Source of the DNA: Marchantia polymorpha subsp. ruderalis
Lineage: Eukaryota > Streptophyta > Marchantiopsida > Marchantiales > Marchantiaceae
DNA length: 64,000 bases
Direction: 5' to 3'
Assembly (NCBI GenBank): GCA_037833965.1
Contig: AP031356.1
Span: 6,656,501 to 6,720,500, forward strand
Shown here: piece after piece, positions 58,796 through 64,000 of the stretch
Layout of the letters: each line of letters starts with the position of its first letter
Position numbering within the stretch: position 1 is the first letter of the stretch
Program-made: the position numbers and the translations under genes
The notes under the pieces: model-generated
What the model was told of the DNA's origin: nothing
What the model saw: only the letters and a program-made list of their open reading frames with translations
The model's database searches: none

Positions 58796-61700
58796 CTACG
58801 ACAGTGCTGAAGCCCTAATGGTCACCACAGATCAACCCAGCTCCGAGTGGATTCTTGACAGTGGGTGTTCTTTCCACATGACACCCAACAAGGAGGGGCT
58901 TGAGAACTACGCTGACTCAGATGGGATGGTTCTTCTTGGCAATGATAAACACTGTCCAGTAATTGGCACTTGTTCCGTGTCTCTCAAGAATCATCTGGGC
59001 AAGGTCAAGATCCTTCAAAATGTCAGGTACATCCCTGAACTGAAAAGAAATTTGATTTCTCTTGGAGTTTTGGAACAGGCAGGGTACAAGTTTGCAAGTA
59101 AAAATGAGATCTTGACTGTGTCCAAGAATGAAAGAGCTGTACTGCAAGGTGTTCGACGAAATGGCTTGTACTTCCTCACTGCACAAACAATAACTGGCCA
59201 TACTGCTGTTGCTTCAAGAGATGTGAATTCGAGGGTGTGGCATCTAAGGCTGGGTCATGTCAGTGGAAGAGGTATGACAAAACTGGCTAAGCAAGGATTC
59301 CTTGATGATGAAAGGATCACTGCTTTGGATTTCTGTGAAGAATGCATCTATGGCAAGGCATGCAGGGCAAAGTTTGGCAAGGGAATTCATAGATCAGAGG
59401 CTATTTCGGACTATGTCCATACTGATCTCTGGGGTCCAGCAAAAGTGCCTTCTCATGGTGGCAGCAGGTATTATATGAGCATAGTGGATGACTACTCAAG
59501 AAGACTATGGGTCTATCTGCTCAAACAAAAGAATGAGGCTTTGGATTCTTTCAAGACCTGGAAGACCCTGGTTGAGACTCAGACGGGAAAGAAAGTGAAG
59601 AAGCTAAGTTCTGATAATGGCTTAGAATTTTGCTCAGAACAGTTTGATAGCTTCTGCAGATTGAATGGCATTCAAAGGCATCATACAGTTGCCAACACTC
59701 CTCGACAGAATGGTTTTGCAGAGAGATTTAACAGGACTATCATGGAGAGGGTGAGATGCCTTCTGATACACGCCAAGCTTCCAAAGGCTTTATGGGCAGA
59801 AGCTGTCAAGACTACAGCTTATCTAATCAATAGGTGTCCTTCTACAGCCATTAAGTTGAAGACTCCTATGCAGATGTGGTCTAACCATGAAACAGACTAT
59901 AGCAAACTCAAGGTCTTTGGGTGTACTGCTTATGTGCACACCAAGCAAGGGAAGCTTGACCCTAGAGCCTTGAAATGTGTTTTCATAGGCTATCCAGATG
60001 GGGTAAAGGGGTACAGGCTATGGTGTCTTGAAACTGGGCACAGAAAGTTCATCATCAGTAGAGATGTGACTTTCAGAGAAGATGATTTCTGTAATAGAAA
60101 AACCCCTGGAGATCTTGACAGCCTTGCAGAGGAAGATGAAGCAAGCTCAGAGCACACTGTTCAGGTGGAGATCTCTACTAATACTGCCACCCTACCTGTC
60201 AATGATCATGCTGAAGAAGCTATTGAAGATCATCTACAACATCCTGAGGGAGCTGAGGTGGACCAGCATGATGAAGCTGCAGATCAACCTCAAGATGTTG
60301 AAGCTCATCCTGATGAAATTGAAGATCACATGAGAGTGCAGGCAATCCATCTGACTACAACCTTGTGAGAGATAGAGCAAGAAGGACTCACAAACCAACT
60401 CAGAGTTTCGGTTATGACCTCACAACCTTTGCCTTGTTGGTTGGATCAAAGCTGCTTGAAGATGAACTAAGAACTTTCAAGCAAGCTTGTCTCAGTGAAA
60501 AGAGAGATCAGTGGCGATCAGCTATGTTAGAGGAGCTAAAGTCTTTGAAAGAGAATGAAACCTGGACTGTTGTTGATAAACCAGCAAGCAAGAAGATTGT
60601 TGGCTCGAGATGGATATTCAAACTCAAGGAGTGAATTCCTGGAGTTGAAAAGCCACGATATAAAGCCAGGCTTGTGGCGAAAGGTTTTTCATAGCAGGAA
60701 GGTATTGATTACAACAAAATCTACTCGCCGGTGGTCAAACACAGGTCAATCCGTATCATTCTCTCTATGGTTGCCATTTTTTATTTAGAACTGGAACAAA
60801 TGGATGTTAAAACTGCTTTCTTGTATAAAGATCTGGATGAGACTATCTATATGCAACAGCCTGAAGGTTTTGAGGTTGGAGACAAGACTGAGAAAGTTTG
60901 TTTGTTGCAAAAGTCTCTCTACGGCCTCAAACAGTCACCTTGACAATGGTACCTCAAATTTGACACTTTCATGACTCAGAATGGTTTTGTGAGAAGCCAG
61001 TATGATTGGTGCGTGTACTTCAAGGATCTCAAGGCAGCTGGTTTCATCTATCTACTCTTGTATGTGGATGATATGTTGATTGTGAACAAGTAACAGTCAG
61101 AGATTCAGAAACTGAAAACTCTCCTTAGTAAACGTTTCCAGATGAAGGATCTTGGCCCTGTTGAGGTGATCCTAGGAATGGAAATTGAGAGAGACAGGAC
61201 TCAACGGAGGCTTGGGCTTTTTCAGAAGAGATATCTTACCAAAGTGCTAGAAAGGTTTGATATGAGTGAAGCCAAGCCAGTGAACACTCCCATAGCTCAT
61301 CACTTCAAGCTATCAGTGAGTCAATGCCCTGAAACTGATGAAGACAAAAGGTACATGCTCACTGTACCTTATGCCAGCGCAGTAGGGAGCCTGATGTACT
61401 CCATGATATGTTCAAGACCAGACATAGGATATGCTATAAGTCTTGTCAGCAGAATTATGAGCAATCCTGGAAAGGCTCACTGGCAAGCTGTGAAATGGGT
61501 GCTGAGATACATTAGAGGGTCACATGATACTGGCATTATATATGGCTGCAACAACAGATACTCAGAATTTCAGGTGGAGAGTTTTGTAGACTCAGACTAT
61601 GCCGGGAGTCTGGACACCAGAAGATCTCTCATAGTATATCTGTTTACCATTGGAGGTGGTGTGATAAGTTGGAAGAGTAATCTCCAGCCATTGGTCACTC

Positions 61701-62056
61701 TATCAACTACTGAAGCTGAGTATATTGCTGTCACAGAGGCAGTGAAGGAAGCAATCTGGCTGAAGGGTCTTGTAACTGAGCTTGGATTCAATCAGAAGCA
61801 AGTTACAATTCACTTTGACAATCAGTCAGCTATTCACTTGTCAAAGCATCAAGTGTTTCACGAGAAGTCAAAACACATTGACATCAAGATGCACTTTGTG
61901 AGGGACATCATCAACTCAGGTGGAGTAAGCATAGAGAAGATCAACACTGAGGATAATCCATCGGACATGCTCACGAAGTCAGTTCCAGGACACAAGTTCG
62001 CTCATTGTCTAGGGCTGATAAACATGAGGAAGAAGATGAAGAAGACTGGTCCTTAG
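58796..62056 (+). pseudogene. copia pol (protease, integrase, reverse transcriptase, RNase H), interrupted
   Basis: The protease motif WILDSGCSFHMT is near 58850. The GAG-pre-integrase/HHCC region is near 59235-59370 (WHLRLGHVS, CEECIYGKA). Integrase acidic residues lie in HTDLWGP, SDNGLEF and NGFAERFNR. The first frame runs 58818-60368, then shifts. Reverse transcriptase follows from about 60365 in one frame, with stops at 60632, 60692, 60941 and 61091; it contains MDVKTAFLY and the YVDDM catalytic motif. RNase H is intact in the final open stretch to 62056 ([23 protein letters not shown]). No full polyprotein can be made. Confidence 0.95.
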
Positions 62057-62099
62057 GGATCAGGAGAAGAAGATCACTTCACTAGATGAAGGTGTGTTC

Positions 62100-62115
62100 G
62101 ACTGAGGTGGAGAAT
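62100..62115 (+). other. Polypurine tract
   Basis: A purine-rich GACTGAGGTGGAGAAT run directly abuts the 3' LTR. Confidence 0.75.
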
Positions 62116-62585
62116 TGTTATAAGGTCAGTCTCAAGGCTTCATCAATAGGCTCGAGTATAGGATTCTACAGATGAGTTCAACCGTTGGATCATACCAGGC
62201 AATTGCTTGCGCAGGAAGCTATCAACGGCTGAGATCAACAGTTATGTTTTGTGTAGTTTTTCTGTATAAATAGAGGAGAATGAAGGTAGGTATCAATGTA
62301 ACTTCATTCTCATTTTTCAGTTGTAGAACAAACACTTGGGGAAACACTTTTGAGAGACAAATTGTAAGGGAAACACAAATTGGGGAAAAGTGAGGACGAG
62401 TGTGTAATATGAGAAACCTAATAGTGATTTGATCTTCGTCGCTGGATGTAGTCACATTGCCGAACCAACCAGGGTATATCGCGTGTTCACTGTTATTCCG
62501 CATTTTGATTGCGTGTTAGATCCTGGTTAGCGTATTGGTCAAGTTACGTATGTGTTCTTGATTCATTACCGAGGTTTTCACTACA
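62116..62585 (+). repeat. 3' LTR of the copia element
   Basis: 470 bp, TGTTATAAGG to TTTTCACTACA, so it keeps the TG...CA ends. It contains TATAAATAGAGG near 62265, a plausible LTR TATA box. Confidence 0.95.
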
Positions 62586-62590
62586 TCTAC

Positions 62591-64000
62591 GTTTGTGTAT
62601 ACATAATTCTACTCATGTCCCATACATCTACAGCTCCGCAGCAGGTGCCTTCTGCGCTTGAAATGATCGGTATGGGTTGGGACTTCCGGAAATTTCAGGG
62701 AAACAAAGTCAGCCTTTCATTGGAGTCGGAGCGATCAAACATCAGAACCTCGTCCTACTACCGAAATTGAAAATCTCCTGTAGATGGACTTTCCGACCGT
62801 ATTGACATATAAATGAAGCAGTCGTGAATTTGCCAATGCCGCGATCCACTGAAGATTAGATGACAGATTCGATAGCTTCCGTTGTCACTTCCATCTACAC
62901 CGGTCAAAACAAATGACCTCGTGACGGAAACCTTCATGTGTTGGAAAGAACGAAACTACAAGAACTCTGCAACGGAACGCACGAGAGAACGGTCGATCAC
63001 AGCCGGCGGTTCGGGTTTGTCGAGATTGCCTGAGCTCCGGCGCTTATCATCACAACTATGAGAAACTTGGAAATCCCTCAGCAATTGCAGTTGTCACAAC
63101 CCTCACCCAGAGGAGTTATTCGAAGCATGTGCTGAAGCATGTGTGCGCAAGTCATCAGATCATCGGTCTGTATATGGAGACCAAAGTTTCTACCTGCCTC
63201 ATGTCCTTGTGCGCACGGGAGCCCTTTGATAAGCGGTGAACGATTCTGACCTTTCTTGTGTTTACAAGTTACTTTTCGTCTCAATTCTTGAAGTTTCAAT
63301 TTCAAGAATTGAAATTGTTATGTCTCCGCAGTTCAGCAGGCTATGCGCGGTGGTCTGCCGTACTTCAAGTGCCACGATCAGCATCTGTGGTGACACTATT
63401 GAATTTTCTTGATCGAGGCAGAACTCCCTCAGCGTTATCGGATCCAAGAATGAATGACCAGAGAACACAATCGAGACGAACAGAAGATGCTTTTCGGATC
63501 AAGCTCGTTTGGTAACTATAGAGATCGATTGCTTATCCTTGTACACTATCTAGAACGTTTTAACTACCGACTGACGGTTTATACATCTACTTCTGAATCC
63601 GAATCTTGCAACATGGGTGAACACAAGAATCTGCCCACCCACTGCCGCGCTTTCGTGCAGAAGAAAGTCGAGCATCAAGACCCGTCTTGAACCTGCCAGA
63701 AGATGATGATTGCGATGGCTGATGTGTTCGACGAGTGTTCCGAAGCATGGAAAGCAGAGGAGCTGGTCAAGTTCATGGAGCTGTTCCTGGTCGTCCCGAT
63801 GCAGGAGGCAACGAGTTTGGACAGCACCGATCGAGAAATTACTCCTTTGAGCTCTTCCATACTGATCAGTACGGACTTCACCCTCTAGGTTTCGGGTCGG
63901 ATGCAACACTCTACCCGATCCCCCCAACACAGGAATATACCCAAAAACCACATGAGTCTGTATAAGGCGGAGCAGGTCAGTGGTTAAGTTGCACAAATTG
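62591..64000. other. Right edge, no recognised gene
   Basis: Several overlapping frames exist near 63550-63996 on both strands, but they share the same DNA and none shows a family motif. A short inverted repeat (TCAATTCTTGAA / TTCAAGAATTGA) lies near 63280-63312. A gene may start here and continue beyond the window. Confidence 0.4.

Larger units (their letters stand above)
57501..62585 (+). mobile_element. Full-length Ty1/copia LTR retrotransposon, inactivated
   Basis: A 5085-bp element flanked by a perfect 5-bp target duplication, TCTAC (57496-57500 and 62586-62590). It has LTRs at both ends, a tRNA-Met-type primer binding site, gag with a zinc knuckle, then protease, integrase, reverse transcriptase and RNase H in copia order, and a purine tract before the 3' LTR. 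Both gag and pol contain stops and frameshifts. About 20 substitutions plus several indels separate the LTRs (roughly 4 percent by eye), so the insertion is not very recent. Confidence 0.97.

Noticed and set aside
63550..63996. 148-codon minus-strand frame at the right edge
   Set aside because: Competing plus-strand frames cover the same DNA, and no motif or codon evidence favours any of them.

Overview
The window is nuclear DNA of a land plant. The evidence is: spliceosomal introns in four recognised genes, a plant-consensus U6 snRNA gene, a plant kaurene-synthase-like diterpene synthase, plant-type telomere motifs (TTTAGGG), and Ty1/copia and hAT transposons. A bryophyte, most likely a liverwort, is my best guess. 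It rests on the 13-exon, gymnosperm-like diterpene synthase, the single-domain THG1 and the base composition, and the sequence alone does not prove it.

Layout, left to right. 1-2.8 kb: a single-exon, minus-strand multi-pass membrane protein with a candidate H...C permuted papain-like core, plus a decayed copy of its 3' end. 2.8-8.1 kb: no recognised gene. 8.1-15.2 kb: VPS51/UNH (GARP/EARP tethering subunit), minus strand, rebuilt here as 20 exons and 800 residues. 16.9-18.6 kb: THG1 tRNA-His guanylyltransferase, minus strand, six exons, single catalytic domain. 18.6-21.3 kb: AT-rich and apparently non-coding. 21.3-24.4 kb: a broken hAT transposon carrying a 388-bp insertion, flanked by a 100-bp tandem duplication. 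25.8-26.2 kb: a four-copy minisatellite. 26.5-27.6 kb: an intronless secreted protein (beta-sandwich plus LamG-like lectin domain), minus strand. 28-33.5 kb: no recognised gene; GC-rich around 30.6-32.5 kb. 33.5-39.8 kb: a class I diterpene synthase, plus strand, 13 exons; its last intron carries nested repeats with interstitial telomere motifs. 43.8-48.6 kb: a PTP1-type tyrosine phosphatase with a long GC/GA-rich leader and a foldback MITE in intron 1. 49.5-50.6 kb: an exact 219-bp direct repeat. 50.8 kb: a U6 snRNA gene, minus strand, with a truncated U6 copy at 53.8 kb. 54.2-55.0 kb: a TIR transposon with a perfect 10-bp target duplication. 56.5 kb: a tRNA-Cys(GCA)-like gene. 57.5-62.6 kb: a full-length, mutated Ty1/copia element with both LTRs, PBS, PPT and a TCTAC target duplication. 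62.6-64 kb: nothing recognised.

VPS51, THG1, PTP and U6 are housekeeping functions with no obvious link to one another. The diterpene synthase stands alone; I see no P450, prenyl-transferase or class II partner within the window, so it is not a visible biosynthetic cluster. Exon models were built by hand from GT(GC)/AG sites, phase continuity and family resemblance. Each multi-exon model has a total length divisible by three and no internal stop.
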